Source: Sphingomicrobium sp. XHP0239 (lineage in GTDB: Bacteria; Pseudomonadota; Alphaproteobacteria; Sphingomonadales; Sphingomonadaceae). From it: a stretch of DNA of 64,000 nt. The position numbers and the translations under genes were made by a program. A model generated the notes under the pieces. That model searched no databases, was not told the DNA's origin, and saw only the letters and a list, made by a program, of their open reading frames with translations. Location of the stretch: contig NZ_CP154608.1 of NCBI RefSeq assembly GCF_039555325.1, positions 186,001-250,000 on the forward strand, read 5' to 3'. Shown here one piece after another: positions 34,513 to 43,733 of the stretch (positions are counted from its first letter, which is position 1; every line of letters begins with the position of its first letter).

Positions 34513-35813
34513 GAGCCGCGCGCTCTCGCCAGCGTGTCGGCCAATCGCTCGGCCTGAACGCGGATGTCGGGGACGGCGGTCGATTCCCAGAAGGTACCGC
34601 GTGTCGGAGGACCGAGTGCCCACAGCCCTTGCTGGCCGACGACCGCAAGGTTCTTCGTGACCGCGATCCCGATCCCCAGATCATCGATGGGAGCGATGCC
34701 GTCGATCACGAGCTGACGGACAAGCGGGTTATCGAGGTGGCAGATGGAGGCATTGGGTCCGGTCGCGTTGATGACGGCATCGACGCGAAGAATGTCCCCC
34801 GACCCGGTAGCGCCTCTCGGTGCGACAACGATCTCCACGCCCTCGTCGGTCAGGCTCGCGGACCGAACACGCCCCGCACGAACGTCCAGCCGTCCGTCGT
34901 GGCGCATCCGTTCGATGCGCTCGGCGACCTGCGGGGCGAGGCGGTGACGATGGACATTCCACCACGGCAGGGCATGCCGCAGGAATCGGCGCCGATCGGC
35001 CGGCGCGAAGCTCGACCAGAGCGCAGCGCTATGGGGTCGAAGCGAGTCCACCGCGGCACGCCATCCACACGCCTCGGCTCGGGCGCGCAACCAGCGCATT
35101 GTTTCCGTAACAGACCGGGTGGGAATGTCGGCGAACTCGACGGGCGATGGGGTGACGGCACCATGGCCGAGCGGAAGCTGTCCGCGACGCGACAGCGCGG
35201 TCATCGTGCCCCGCTTGCCACTGACGTCGTAGAGCAGCGCGGCATCGACCATCGTCAGTCCGCTTCCGAGAACCAGCAGGTTGGAAAGCTGACGGTCGCG
35301 CAGCGCGGCGCGTGCCGCCTCGGACCATGGATTGGCGATGAATCGGTCCCCCAGACCCTTGGCCCATAAGGGAGTATCGGGCGGCTCGTTGCCGGTTGCG
35401 AGAACGACGTCTTGCGCGTCGAGCGTGCTGCCGTCCGAAACATGCACCGTCCACCCGCCCCCGCGGCGCTCGAGCCGATGGGTACGCCGATGGATTGATC
35501 GGACGAGCCCGGTTTCGACGGCGGCACGATGAAGCGATGAAAGATAGGTGCCATAATCACGCCGGATCGCAAAGCGACCGGGATCGCCACCGGCGGCGAA
35601 GTCATCCGGCTCGTCGGGCCATGCCGACATTCCGCGCGCCGGGACATTCAGCAGCAACGCAGGCTCGGCCATCGAGTAAGCGGTGCCCGGTCCATGCTCC
35701 GGCCGCGGATCGACGAGGATGCTGGAAATGTCCCGCCTCGCCAGCTGCGCGGCGACCATCGTTCCCGAAAATCCGGCGCCGATGATGACGATGGGAAACG
35801 ACATAGAGGACAT
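34509..35813 (-). CDS. FAD/NAD(P)-binding protein
   Basis: A 434-residue flavoprotein starting MSSMSFPIVIIGAGFSGTMV, with the FAD motif G-A-G-F-S-G, a D-P-R-P-E clamp, a second nucleotide-binding site NLLVLGSGLTMVDAALLYD and a conserved VINATGPNASICHL end. This matches the family of FAD-NAD(P)-binding proteins (PF13454, HpnW/YdhS-like), which are soluble reductases or monooxygenases without assigned substrates. It lies convergent to the metalloprotease gene and 93 bases from the EcsC gene. Confidence 0.82.
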   Translation of the reverse strand: MSSMSFPIVIIGAGFSGTMVAAQLARRDISSILVDPRPEHGPGTAYSMAEPALLLNVPARGMSAWPDEPDDFAAGGDPGRFAIRRDYGTYLSSLHRAAVETGLVRSIHRRTHRLERRGGGWTVHVSDGSTLDAQDVVLATGNEPPDTPLWAKGLGDRFIANPWSEAARAALRDRQLSNLLVLGSGLTMVDAALLYDVSGKRGTMTALSRRGQLPLGHGAVTPSPVEFADIPTRSVTETMRWLRARAEACGWRAAVDSLRPHSAALWSSFAPADRRRFLRHALPWWNVHRHRLAPQVAERIERMRHDGRLDVRAGRVRSASLTDEGVEIVVAPRGATGSGDILRVDAVINATGPNASICHLDNPLVRQLVIDGIAPIDDLGIGIAVTKNLAVVGQQGLWALGPPTRGTFWESTAVPDIRVQAERLADTLARARGS

Positions 35814-35906
35814 GCGAACGACCGATCGTCACAAGGGGCGCCCGCGAACGGGACGCGACTTCATCGACAACTGCGAAAGGGCTTGAAGGCTCCCGCGCCC
35901 TGATCG

Positions 35907-36668
35907 CTACACTGACGCGGACGGTCCGGAAAGACGTTCGGGAGGCCCCGATTGGGACAGCAGACGGCGCTCCTGATAGGCGAAACGCGCGGCCTTCGAC
36001 ACGTCGCGCTGGAACGAGGCGTTGACCGCTCCGCCGACGAGCGCACCGACGATCGGCACCGCCATCCCGGCCCGTCGGCCTGCGGACGCGAAGGCGAGGG
36101 CACGCGATACGCGTTCGATGACCTGGTCGAGAAGCGGCGAGATGTCGTGGTTCTCCATCGGCACGAGCCCGCCGGTGGGATCGAGCGATGCGTCGATCTG
36201 GGCGATGATTTCCTCGCGACGATCGCCGCCGCCGGTCGCGGCCAGTTCCAGCACGCGCAGCCGCAGCATCCGTTCTTCGGGGCCATCGCCTTCATACCCG
36301 TACGCACGGCCCGTCTGCCGGATATTGGCCAGCGCAACGCCGATGGTGGTCGGAATGTCGGCGCTCATCGTGAGGATGCCGCCGAAACCCGCCGCGGCGC
36401 CCGTCGAACCGTTGAGCGCCTGGGCCCGCCGCTGGATCTTGCCCGACAGTTCGCGTGCCTCGTCGAGGCCGCGGGGCGCGTCGGCTGGGTCGATCGAGGG
36501 CAGGCGGGCGACCGCCTTGTCGAGCCCCGACAGGACCTTCTCGACAAGCCCATTCGGGACCATCGACGCCGCGAACTTGCCCAGCGGATGGGCCAGCCGC
36601 TCGATCCCCCGTCCCACGAAGGAGGGCGAGGAGCGGCGGAATTTGCGTTGTTCGGCGACGATGTCCAT
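35907..36668 (-). CDS. EcsC family protein
   Basis: A 253-residue protein with the EcsC-type signature: a helical first half (FVGRGIERLAHPLGKFAASM), GSTGAAAGFGGILTMSADIP, IRQTGRAYGYEG, and a C-terminal hydrophobic segment AGMAVPIVGALVGGAVNASF that may insert into the membrane. EcsC proteins are of unclear function, associated with ABC transporter processing in Bacillus. No Ecs transporter is present here, so that role is not implied. Confidence 0.8.
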   Translation of the reverse strand: MDIVAEQRKFRRSSPSFVGRGIERLAHPLGKFAASMVPNGLVEKVLSGLDKAVARLPSIDPADAPRGLDEARELSGKIQRRAQALNGSTGAAAGFGGILTMSADIPTTIGVALANIRQTGRAYGYEGDGPEERMLRLRVLELAATGGGDRREEIIAQIDASLDPTGGLVPMENHDISPLLDQVIERVSRALAFASAGRRAGMAVPIVGALVGGAVNASFQRDVSKAARFAYQERRLLSQSGPPERLSGPSASV

Positions 36669-36744
36669 GGTGGCTGACCCTTTTTACTTTCGGTACCGAT
36701 CCAATGGCCGGCCGGGGTGCAGCGTTCCGGGAATCCCCGGCGAT

Positions 36745-37743
36745 CTAGAGCTTTACCAGCATCTTGCCCGTATTCGCCCCTTCGAACAGGCCGAGGAAGG
36801 CGTCGAACGTCTTTTCCAGGCCCTCGTGGACGGTCTCGCGCGTCTCGACCTTCCCAGATTGTATCATCGGCACCATCTGCTGATAGAATTCGGGCATCCG
36901 GTTCTGGTAATCGGTGAAGATGAAGCCTTCCAACCGCAGCCGTTTCCCGATCGCCAGTGCGAGATATTTGAAGGGGTAGGGGTCCTCGTGGTTCACCGCG
37001 TCGATCGCGCCGCATAGCGCGAAGCGCGCGTTCTGGTTGGCAAGCGCCAGCGCGGCGTCGAGGTGATCGCGGCCGACATTGTCGAAATAGACATCGATCC
37101 CCTTCTTCCCGATCTCCTTCAGCGCGCCGTGAACGCCCTTCAGGATCGGCGCGGCCTTGTAGTCGACGCACTTGTCCGCGCCGAGGCTTTCCACCCACGC
37201 GCATTTGTCCGCGCCGCCCGCCGAACCGATGACGGTCATGCCCTTGGCCTTGGCGATCTGTACCACGGTCGACCCCACCGCGCCCGCGGCGGCGGAGACG
37301 AAGACGGTGTCGCCTTCCTTGGCCTGCGCGACGTCCATCAGCCCGAACCAGGCGGTGCCGCCGGTCAGTCCCAGCGTCGAGAGAAAGTGGAACGGGTCCA
37401 CGCCCAGATCCGGAATCTTGTGCGCTGTCTTGCCCGGCACGACCGCTTCGTCGCGCCAGCCGCCGAAATGCATGACCTTGTCGCCTTCCGCGAAACCATC
37501 GGCCTTGCTGGCAACGACCGTGCCGACCGCGCCGCCGTCCATCGGGGCGTCGAGTGCGAACTTCTCGAAATAGCCTTCCTGGTCGTCCATCCGAACGCGC
37601 ATGTAGGGATCGACCGACAGCCAGTCGTTGCGGACATGGATCATGCCGTCGGAAAGCTCGGGCAAAGCGATCTCGCGCAGTTCGACATCGTCATGGGTGG
37701 GCTTGCCCTTGGGGCGCTGCGTGAGGTGCCATGCCTTAGCCAT
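36745..37743 (-). CDS. NADP-dependent oxidoreductase, MDR family (Zn-independent)
   Basis: A 332-residue medium-chain reductase of the leukotriene B4 dehydrogenase/CurA group. N-terminal catalytic domain: LSVDPYMRVRMDDQEGYFE. Nucleotide-binding motif: VFVSAAAGAVGSTVVQIAKA. The segment GIDVYFDNVGRDHLDAAL is the conserved YFDNVG site. There are no zinc ligands. Such enzymes reduce double bonds of enones or quinones with NADPH. It stands alone between convergent or co-oriented genes, with no operon partner visible. Confidence 0.9.
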   Translation of the reverse strand: MAKAWHLTQRPKGKPTHDDVELREIALPELSDGMIHVRNDWLSVDPYMRVRMDDQEGYFEKFALDAPMDGGAVGTVVASKADGFAEGDKVMHFGGWRDEAVVPGKTAHKIPDLGVDPFHFLSTLGLTGGTAWFGLMDVAQAKEGDTVFVSAAAGAVGSTVVQIAKAKGMTVIGSAGGADKCAWVESLGADKCVDYKAAPILKGVHGALKEIGKKGIDVYFDNVGRDHLDAALALANQNARFALCGAIDAVNHEDPYPFKYLALAIGKRLRLEGFIFTDYQNRMPEFYQQMVPMIQSGKVETRETVHEGLEKTFDAFLGLFEGANTGKMLVKL

Positions 37744-37802
37744 CGTCGTCTCTCCATCGGTTTCTCGTTGCCACCGACCTAAGAGGCGGTGGGAATAAAG
37801 GA

Positions 37803-37828
37803 AAGGCCCGACCGATGGGCCGGGCCTT
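37803..37828 (-). terminator. Rho-independent terminator
   Basis: An 8-bp perfect stem, AAGGCCCG paired with CGGGCCTT, encloses a 10-base loop. On the minus strand it is followed by a T-rich stretch (TCCTTTATT). It lies 47 bases after the stop of the DUF2171-like gene at 37876, so it is the likely terminator of that minus-strand transcript, and it also insulates the downstream oxidoreductase gene. Confidence 0.75.
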
Positions 37829-37875
37829 CCTGTCGTCCGGGTGTGGAGACCCGGGCGATCAATGCGTCTTGCGAC

Positions 37876-38823
37876 CTAGTAGTTGTCGGCAAGGCTGCGG
37901 TTGGTCATCCGCTCGCTCTGCGCATCGTCGCTATAGCTGCGGTCGGTGGACAGATTGTCCGAACGACTGCGGCGACGGGCTTCCGACTGGTCGATGTTGA
38001 GCATCACCTGATCGTTTTCGACCCGGTCGAACTCACGACACGAAAAGACGTTCAGCGAGTCCGTCTCGCCTTCACCCTTCACGATCATGCGATCGCCACG
38101 GATGCTCTGGATCGTTCCGATGGTCTCGCCATCCGAACCGACCACGGTCGTTCCTTCGTTCAGTTCGCTCATCTGGCTGCGCTTCGAATTGCGCGTCTCG
38201 CGCCAGGACGAAAATTCGTCGTCGAACCGTTCCTGGTTCTCGCGGCGCCATTCGCGATAATCGTTGTCGAGCGCGTCGATCTGGCGGGTCCGCCATTCGT
38301 GATAGTCGCGGTCACCGGTGAACTCGCCTTCGGTCTGCGGACGCGAAAAGCGGTTCTGCGTGTAGCCACGGTCGTAATCGTACGTGTCGGTACGATCGAA
38401 GTCGCGCCCCTGCTGACGGCCCTGCTGCTGGCGGCGGCCATAGCCACGGCCTTCGGCACGCGAGCCATACTGGTCATTGTCGTCGGAAAAGCGGCTGCTG
38501 CCGTATCCCGCCGAATTCTGCGACATGTCGCGGTCGCGGCCGGTGTAGGGGCGACGATAGCCTTCGTTCGAGTTGCGCATCCGTTCGAAGTCGAAATGCT
38601 GATTGCGATATCCATCGCCCGAATGGCCATAGCGCTCGTCCATGTTGCGGCGGGCTTCGGCACGTTCGTCGCCGAACCAGCTACGCACTTCGTCGCCGGC
38701 ACGGTCGAAGAAGTCGCGGTCGTCGCGATCGTAATTCTCGCGCGAACTGCGCGGTTCGCGATCGTAGCGTTCGCGGCTTCTCGAGCTCATTCTTTCGTGG
38801 CGGTCGTTGCGGTCATATCCCAT
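37876..38823 (-). CDS. Hydrophilic DUF2171-like protein
   Basis: A 315-residue very hydrophilic protein with an extended low-complexity first half rich in Arg, Asp, Tyr, Ser and Gly (for example SSRENYDRDDRDFFDRA) and a SWFGDERAEARRNMDERY segment typical of sphingomonad stress-type proteins. The C-terminal ~95 residues, beginning MSELNEGTTVVGSDGETIG and including VKGEGETDSLNVFS, resemble DUF2171, a small beta-barrel (PRC-barrel-like). GGGAGA before the ATG supports the start. A general-stress role is inferred from family context only. Confidence 0.7.
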   Translation of the reverse strand: MGYDRNDRHERMSSRSRERYDREPRSSRENYDRDDRDFFDRAGDEVRSWFGDERAEARRNMDERYGHSGDGYRNQHFDFERMRNSNEGYRRPYTGRDRDMSQNSAGYGSSRFSDDNDQYGSRAEGRGYGRRQQQGRQQGRDFDRTDTYDYDRGYTQNRFSRPQTEGEFTGDRDYHEWRTRQIDALDNDYREWRRENQERFDDEFSSWRETRNSKRSQMSELNEGTTVVGSDGETIGTIQSIRGDRMIVKGEGETDSLNVFSCREFDRVENDQVMLNIDQSEARRRSRSDNLSTDRSYSDDAQSERMTNRSLADNY

Positions 38824-39010
38824 GAAAAGTCTCCCTTTTCTCGTACTTCTTGCGGGTCGGTCGATTACCTAACCCTTTACGATTCAACGGAAGATGCGGC
38901 CCGCCGTTCCGGCCTCGGAAGGTCGATCGGACGGGGCGTGGGATTGCGTCGCCAAGTTGTTGCAATGGGGACAGCGGAAGGCTAAAGAGCCGCTTCCGCC
39001 GATGGTGCAC

Positions 39011-39086
39011 GGGGCTGTAGCTCAGTTGGGAGAGCGCTGCAATCGCACTGCAGAGGTCGGGGGTTCGAATCCCCCTAGCTCCACCA
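39011..39086 (+). tRNA. tRNA-Ala (CGC anticodon)
   Basis: The 76-nt sequence folds as a complete cloverleaf with encoded CCA. Acceptor ends are GGGGCTG and TAGCTCC-A-CCA, the anticodon stem is CTGCA/TGCAG with loop ATCGCAC (anticodon CGC), and the T arm is CGGGG GTTCGAA TCCCC-like. It marks the boundary between backbone and accessory DNA: everything downstream differs in content, so it is a likely integration site, although I see no second copy of its 3' end in the window. Confidence 0.95.
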
Positions 39087-39154
39087 CCCTCGGCTATTAT
39101 TTTCCCACAGCTTAGCTGGTCGAGAGCTCAACGGACTTTTGCAGTTCCGGGCTC

Positions 39155-39176
39155 CTGGTATCGCACTGGTATCGCA
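39155..39176 (+). repeat. 11-bp tandem direct repeat next to tRNA-Ala
   Basis: The 11-base unit CTGGTATCGCA occurs twice back to back, 69 bases downstream of the tRNA-Ala 3' end. Short tandem repeats of this kind beside a tRNA 3' end can be integrase arm-binding sites or the remains of an integrase gene. The surrounding 39087-39325 holds no gene. The interpretation as an attachment-region feature is inference. Confidence 0.5.
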
Positions 39177-39325
39177 ATCTTCGGACCGGAGTGATTGGGC
39201 GCCAAGCATTCTGACAGTTGCTGGGCCGGTTGCCGACAGTCCGCTTCTGGAGACTAGGCGGCGAGAAGCCGACGTTCCCCTAGCGACCAGTTGCAGACAC
39301 GCGTTGCGATCCCCTAATTGACCCC

Positions 39326-39949
39326 ATGTCTGCAGATTGTTGTTCCGCCAAGTCGACCGAGCTGGAGAAGCTGGCCCGCCAGGCCGAGCAGCGTCGAGTG
39401 CTGGTGGCCGTGCTGGCCATTAACGTGTTCATGTTCGTCGTCGAGTTCAGTGCGGGCGTAATCGCCGGTTCTACGGCGCTCATGGCCGATGCAGCCGACA
39501 TGCTCGGCGACGCGGTGGTTTATGCTGCCAGCCTCTACGCCCTTGCCCGGTCCGACCGGTGGAAGGCCGGAGCAGCGATGCTCAAAGGGGTCGTCATTTT
39601 CGGGCTCGGAGTTGGAATTTCGTTCAACGTGGCGGCCAAGATCAGCAGCGGGGTCGCTCCGTCTTCTACCCTGATGCTGATTTTCGGTGGGCTCGCGCTC
39701 GTCGCCAACCTGGTTTGCCTTCGTCTGTTGACGCGCTTTCGTCATCAGGACGTGAATATGGCGAGCACTTTCGAATGCTCTCGCAACGACGTAGTTAACA
39801 ATTGCGGGGTGCTACTCGCGGCTGGGCTCGTCTGGTGGCTGGTCTCGCCCTGGCCCGACATCATCATCGGCAGTCTCATGGCGGTGATCTTTCTGCGCTC
39901 GGCTTTCCGCGTTATTCGCGAGGCAGCGCCGCAAATGCGCGCGACTTGA
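39326..39949 (+). CDS. CDF-type small cation transporter
   Basis: A 207-residue inner-membrane protein with about six helices and Cys-rich start MSADCCSAKSTE. It resembles the cation-diffusion-facilitator fold without a C-terminal cytoplasmic domain. By position, the metal-site pairs that in YiiP are D-x3-D and H-x3-D are here D58-MLG-D62 (ALMADAADMLGDA) and C151-SRN-D155 (TFECSRNDVVNN). A heavy-metal (Zn, Co, Cd, Hg or Pb) efflux role is inferred. A second, frameshifted homologue lies at 58860 in the czc cluster. It is separated from fixJ by 126 bases. Confidence 0.8.
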   Translation: MSADCCSAKSTELEKLARQAEQRRVLVAVLAINVFMFVVEFSAGVIAGSTALMADAADMLGDAVVYAASLYALARSDRWKAGAAMLKGVVIFGLGVGISFNVAAKISSGVAPSSTLMLIFGGLALVANLVCLRLLTRFRHQDVNMASTFECSRNDVVNNCGVLLAAGLVWWLVSPWPDIIIGSLMAVIFLRSAFRVIREAAPQMRAT

Positions 39950-40075
39950 GTCGCTTTCTACCCCGTTCCGGTCGTTCGATACAGCACCACGTTTGCACCG
40001 AGAGGCTCGACGGTTCGTGGGCCGGTTACTGGCTGCCCGCTTGCGTCTGGAATGCGGTGAAAAAAGACGAGCCAA

Positions 40076-40699
40076 CTAGCCCAGTCGGGCGATCGTCAGC
40101 ATGCGCACGAGATCGGAGAGGGTCTTTGCTTGCATCTTCATCATCGCATTGGCGCGGTAAACTTCGACTGTCCGCGGGCTGATGTCGAGATCGAAGGCGA
40201 TCACCTTGTTAGCTTTCCCGTCCACAAGGCCATCGACCACCTCGCGCTCCCTTGCGGAGAGCAAACCGAGACGGTCGAGCACTTCGCGGCGTTCGTTCTG
40301 TATCTGCTCGTCGCCAGTGCTGTCGGTCAGCGCCTTGCGGATGGCCGCAAGTATCGCCTCGTCGTCGAATGGCTTCTCGATAAAATCCGCAGCGCCCGCC
40401 TTCATTGCCTGGATCGCTAACGGCACGTCGGCGTGACCGGTGATGATGATCACGGGCACCCTATCGTCGCGCTCCTTCAGTTTGTCGGCCAGTTCGACAC
40501 CGTTCGTTCCGGGCATACGCACGTCGGTCACCACGCAGGCGCCGGAAAGTGGAGGCGAAGATTTCAGAAAAGCATCGGCCGACACGAACGAGCGGACACG
40601 GATTTCGGCAACGTCGAGAAGAAACTCTAGCGAGTGCCGCGCGCTCTCGTCGTCATCGATGATGTAGACGATCGGATCACTGGCACCACTACTCGCCAT
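40076..40699 (-). CDS. fixJ: FixJ-family response regulator
   Basis: A 207-residue regulator. The receiver begins [20 protein letters not shown] and has the phospho-acceptor in [13 protein letters not shown], the conserved T in IIITGHAD and K in [10 protein letters not shown]. The LuxR-type HTH ends the protein: [20 protein letters not shown] and [14 protein letters not shown], both close to FixJ/NodW. I start at ATG 40699, giving the standard FixJ N-terminus. It overlaps the kinase gene by 11 bases and so should be its cognate output, controlling genes in response to low oxygen; likely targets include the divergent alternative oxidase. Confidence 0.92.
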   Translation of the reverse strand: MASSGASDPIVYIIDDDESARHSLEFLLDVAEIRVRSFVSADAFLKSSPPLSGACVVTDVRMPGTNGVELADKLKERDDRVPVIIITGHADVPLAIQAMKAGAADFIEKPFDDEAILAAIRKALTDSTGDEQIQNERREVLDRLGLLSAREREVVDGLVDGKANKVIAFDLDISPRTVEVYRANAMMKMQAKTLSDLVRMLTIARLG

Positions 40700-42236
40700 C
40701 GTATAGTTCCTCACTCGCGACACGCTGCACCGTAAAGCCGAACTCCGCCCCGCCGCCGGGAATTGGCAGGGCCCAGATACGCCCTCCATGCGCCTCGACG
40801 ATCGTGCGCGAGATCGACAGCCCGACGCCCATACCCGTGCGCTTGGTGGAGATGAAGGGCTGAAATAGCCGGTCCGCGACTTCGGGATCGATACCGGGAC
40901 CGGTGTCGGTCACCGATACCTGCGCCAGATCGTCGACTGCCGGTTCGATCACGATCGTCAGATCGCGCTGCGAACAATCTGATTCGGCCATCGCATCAAT
41001 CGCGTTTCGCACAAGGTTTAGCACGACCTGTTGGATCTGCACCTTGTCGACCAGCACCAGATCGATTGCGGGACTGAAGTTATATTGCACTCGGATGCCA
41101 TGCTCCTTGGCACCGACGAGCGCGAGGGCGCTGGCTTCCTCGACGAGTTTAGGCAGACTTTCGATTGTGCGTTCGGTTTCGCCGCGGGCTACGAAGTCCC
41201 GCAGCCGACGAATGATGTCGCCTGCCCTGAGCGCTTCCGCAGCAGCCCGGTCGACGGCTTCCGCCACGCGCTCGTGCTGCACCTCTTCTCGCATGAGCAG
41301 CATCCGGCTGCCCTTGAGGTAGTTGGCGATTGCCGAGAGCGGCTGGTTGATCTCGTGCGCCAGCGCAGACGCCATTTCGCCCAAGGCGGTAAGCCGCGAG
41401 ACGTGCACTAGCTCGCTTTGCAGTTCCTGCAACCTTGCCTCGGCCTGCTGGCGCTCGGTCAGGTCGCGGATGAACCCGGTGAAAAAGCGCTGCCCTTCCG
41501 CCTGCATCTCGCCCACGGCAAGCTCGAGCGGGAAGGTCGAACCGTCCTTGCGCTCGCCGACGACAACGCGGCCCTTGCCGATGATCCTCCTCTCGCCGGT
41601 GCGGTAGTAGCGCTCCAGATAGCCGTCATGTGCGCTGCGATAAGGATCGGGCATCAGCACATTGACGTTCTGACCGGCCACCTCTGCCGCCTGCCATCCG
41701 AACATCCGTTCGGCTGCGGGACTGAAATCGCGGATCAAGCCAGCTTCGTCTATGACGATCATCGCATCTGGCACGGTGTCGAGGATCGATTGCAGGTGAG
41801 CTTCACGCCTTGCGAGAGCGACGGCCGCGGTTTCGGTTTCGATTCGCGCGCGCTGGAACCATTCGCCGCCGATGGCCACGGCGATGCCGATGAGCACGAA
41901 TGCCGCGGCGGCAATTAGGCTTCCGTTCTCGATCGGTCCACTCAGCGCGTCGCACCACAGACCGGCGGCAGCGCCGACCACGGCCGCGAGACCACCTGCG
42001 CGAAACCCGGAAAGCGCGCTGGCGACAACCACGCCGGGAACGAAGAAAATGAAGGTGGCGCGCTGACCGAGTTCGTCGGCGGCGAGCAAGCGGACCGCGA
42101 CGCCAGCCGCTATAGCCAGCAGCGCCAGCAACAGAGCGGTGGAAAACGACAGGCGCGGCAAGAAGCGGCTGACAAAACTGGTGCGCCCCACCTCCGGTAA
42201 GGCCCTTAGGGTGCTTGGCTTAGGGTGATCATCCAA
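40689..42236 (-). CDS. fixL: Oxygen-sensing histidine kinase FixL-like
   Basis: A 515-residue kinase. N-terminal membrane module: hydrophobic segments at about 30-52, 61-77, 80-96 and 107-125. The PAS domain (about 150-265) is the haem-PAS type: in [16 protein letters not shown] the His (203) and Arg (209), and Arg 223 in GKGRVV, correspond to the haem ligand and oxygen-contacting arginines of Bradyrhizobium FixL. The phospho-acceptor is H294 in [11 protein letters not shown], followed by a complete HATPase. It should bind O2 and switch off autophosphorylation. No nif genes are visible, so its use is probably respiratory control. Confidence 0.92.
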   Translation of the reverse strand: MDDHPKPSTLRALPEVGRTSFVSRFLPRLSFSTALLLALLAIAAGVAVRLLAADELGQRATFIFFVPGVVVASALSGFRAGGLAAVVGAAAGLWCDALSGPIENGSLIAAAAFVLIGIAVAIGGEWFQRARIETETAAVALARREAHLQSILDTVPDAMIVIDEAGLIRDFSPAAERMFGWQAAEVAGQNVNVLMPDPYRSAHDGYLERYYRTGERRIIGKGRVVVGERKDGSTFPLELAVGEMQAEGQRFFTGFIRDLTERQQAEARLQELQSELVHVSRLTALGEMASALAHEINQPLSAIANYLKGSRMLLMREEVQHERVAEAVDRAAAEALRAGDIIRRLRDFVARGETERTIESLPKLVEEASALALVGAKEHGIRVQYNFSPAIDLVLVDKVQIQQVVLNLVRNAIDAMAESDCSQRDLTIVIEPAVDDLAQVSVTDTGPGIDPEVADRLFQPFISTKRTGMGVGLSISRTIVEAHGGRIWALPIPGGGAEFGFTVQRVASEELYDGE

Positions 42237-42317
42237 ATTTCGCGGTTCCGTGGATCGGCATAGAAGGAGGTCATCAGCGGCGCTCCAACAACATCTGCCG
42301 CAAGCGGAGAAACTTCA

Positions 42318-43007
42318 ATGACTTCACCTTTCATCGATCTCGGTGTTCACCACAACCCCCGCGGAATGTCGGACCGGATCGCGTTCGGCTTCACCAAGGC
42401 GCTGCGCTGGTGCGCTGACACTTTCTTCGCCGAGCGTTACGGCCACCGCGCCGTCGTGTTGGAAACGGTTGCCGCCGTGCCGGGCATGGTCGGGGCAACG
42501 ATCAACCATCTCGCCTGCCTGCGCCGCATGTGCGACGACAGGGGCTGGATCAAGACGCTCATGGACGAAGCCGAAAACGAGCGCATGCACCTCATGACAT
42601 TCATCGAGGTCTCGCAGCCCACATGGTTCGAGCGAGCGGTGATCATCGGGGTGCAATGGGTATTCTACCTCTTCTTCTTCGCGCTCTACCTGGTGAGCTC
42701 GAAGACCGCGCACCGAGTCGTGGGCTACTTCGAGGAAGAGGCCGTCATCAGCTACACGCATTACCTCGCCGAGATCGACGAAGGTCGCAGCCCGAACGTG
42801 CCTGCTCCGGAGATCGCCAAGCGCTACTGGGGGCTTCCTGAGGATGCCACGCTGCGCGACGTGGTGTTGGTGGTGCGCGCCGACGAGGCACATCACCGCG
42901 ACGTCAACCACGGCTTCGCCAATGAGCTTGCGGGTCTGCCGGTCGGCGAGGTCGCCGAGTGCCCCCCTCATGTGGCTCTTGAACCCAACTGGAAGAACGC
43001 GGCCTGA
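42318..43007 (+). CDS. aox: Alternative oxidase
   Basis: A 229-residue di-iron ubiquinol oxidase that passes electrons from ubiquinol to O2 without pumping protons and is insensitive to cyanide and NO. All six iron ligands are visible: E49 (VVLETVA), E88 and H91 (NERMHL), E139 (YFEEEA), E190 and H193 (RADEAHHRDVNH). It is a monotopic membrane protein of usual length for bacterial AOX, with the hydrophobic stretch WVFYLFFFALYLV. It is divergent from fixLJ across an 81-base gap that must contain both promoters. Confidence 0.94.
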   Translation: MTSPFIDLGVHHNPRGMSDRIAFGFTKALRWCADTFFAERYGHRAVVLETVAAVPGMVGATINHLACLRRMCDDRGWIKTLMDEAENERMHLMTFIEVSQPTWFERAVIIGVQWVFYLFFFALYLVSSKTAHRVVGYFEEEAVISYTHYLAEIDEGRSPNVPAPEIAKRYWGLPEDATLRDVVLVVRADEAHHRDVNHGFANELAGLPVGEVAECPPHVALEPNWKNAA

Positions 43008-43036
43008 TCGAGGCTGCCCGGGGAGGGGGACGGAAC

Positions 43037-43396
43037 ATGGTCGATCGAGCCAAGATCCTGTTGTTGGTCGAAGATATCTCCGTCCTCTCCGCGCTTCGTT
43101 TCTCCCTCTCAATCGAAGGGTTCGAGATCGCCGAATGGATTGGAATGATCGACAATCCTTCCATGGTGGCCGCTCTGGTCATCGACGAACGCTACGGTGG
43201 CGACGCTCTTGCCGCGCTCGATGGGTTGAAGAAAAAGGGCTGCTGCGCGCCGGCGATAATCCTGGCCACCAATCCTACTGCCCAGCTACGAGCCCGTGTC
43301 GCCGCCGCAAATGCCGAGTTGATCGAGAAGCCGCTTCTGGGCGACGAGCTGAGCAGTGCGATCCGCGCCATCTTAGAAACGCGAAAGGCGGCCTGA
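43037..43396 (+). CDS. Stand-alone receiver-domain protein
   Basis: A 119-residue single receiver domain without an output domain: AKILLLVEDISVLSALRFSL, VIDERYGG (phospho-acceptor D at about residue 49) and ELIEKPLLGDEL (conserved K). The acidic pocket at the N-terminus is reduced to E-D. It begins 29 bases after the AOX stop on the same strand. It may be a phosphate sink or regulator of FixL/FixJ, which is inference from position only. Confidence 0.8.
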   Translation: MVDRAKILLLVEDISVLSALRFSLSIEGFEIAEWIGMIDNPSMVAALVIDERYGGDALAALDGLKKKGCCAPAIILATNPTAQLRARVAAANAELIEKPLLGDELSSAIRAILETRKAA

Positions 43397-43397
43397 G

Positions 43398-43733
43398 GTG
43401 ACCACCAACCTTCCCGACGGCCTCGAGCCATACAAGCGCACCGCAACGTTCACCGAAGACACCGTGCCGGCAGGTCTGCTGACCGAGCATTCCACCAAGG
43501 ACGGCGTCTGGGGTCTCATCCAAGTGGAGGAAGGCGCCTTACGTTATGTCGTGACCGATCCGCGCCGCGCGCCGGCCGAATCGCTGCTCACGCCCGAAGA
43601 TGAATTCGGCATAATCGAACCGACAATCCTTCACCGTGTTGAGTCGGTCGGAACGGTGCGGTTTCACGTCCAGTTTCTGCGCTTCGCAAGCGTAAAGCCT
43701 CCGGCTTCCACACCCGATGGGAGGGGCTCATGA
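43398..43733 (+). CDS. DUF1971 (TehB-like cupin) protein
   Basis: A 111-residue single-domain protein starting at GTG 43398 (GAGG just upstream within the previous stop). The pattern YKRTATFTEDTVPAGLLTEH, STKDGVWGLIQVEEGALRYV and IIEPTILHRVE is characteristic of DUF1971, a cupin-like domain found with TehB-type tellurite proteins and with globins. It has no known reaction. It starts one base after the receiver gene stop and overlaps the globin start by four bases, so these genes form one translation-coupled unit. Confidence 0.85.
   Translation: MTTNLPDGLEPYKRTATFTEDTVPAGLLTEHSTKDGVWGLIQVEEGALRYVVTDPRRAPAESLLTPEDEFGIIEPTILHRVESVGTVRFHVQFLRFASVKPPASTPDGRGS

Noticed and set aside
42237..42317. 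FNR/FixK-type box (TTGAT-N4-ATCAA) in the fixL-aox gap
   Set aside because: I read the gap and found no convincing match, so regulation by FixJ is inferred only from gene order.
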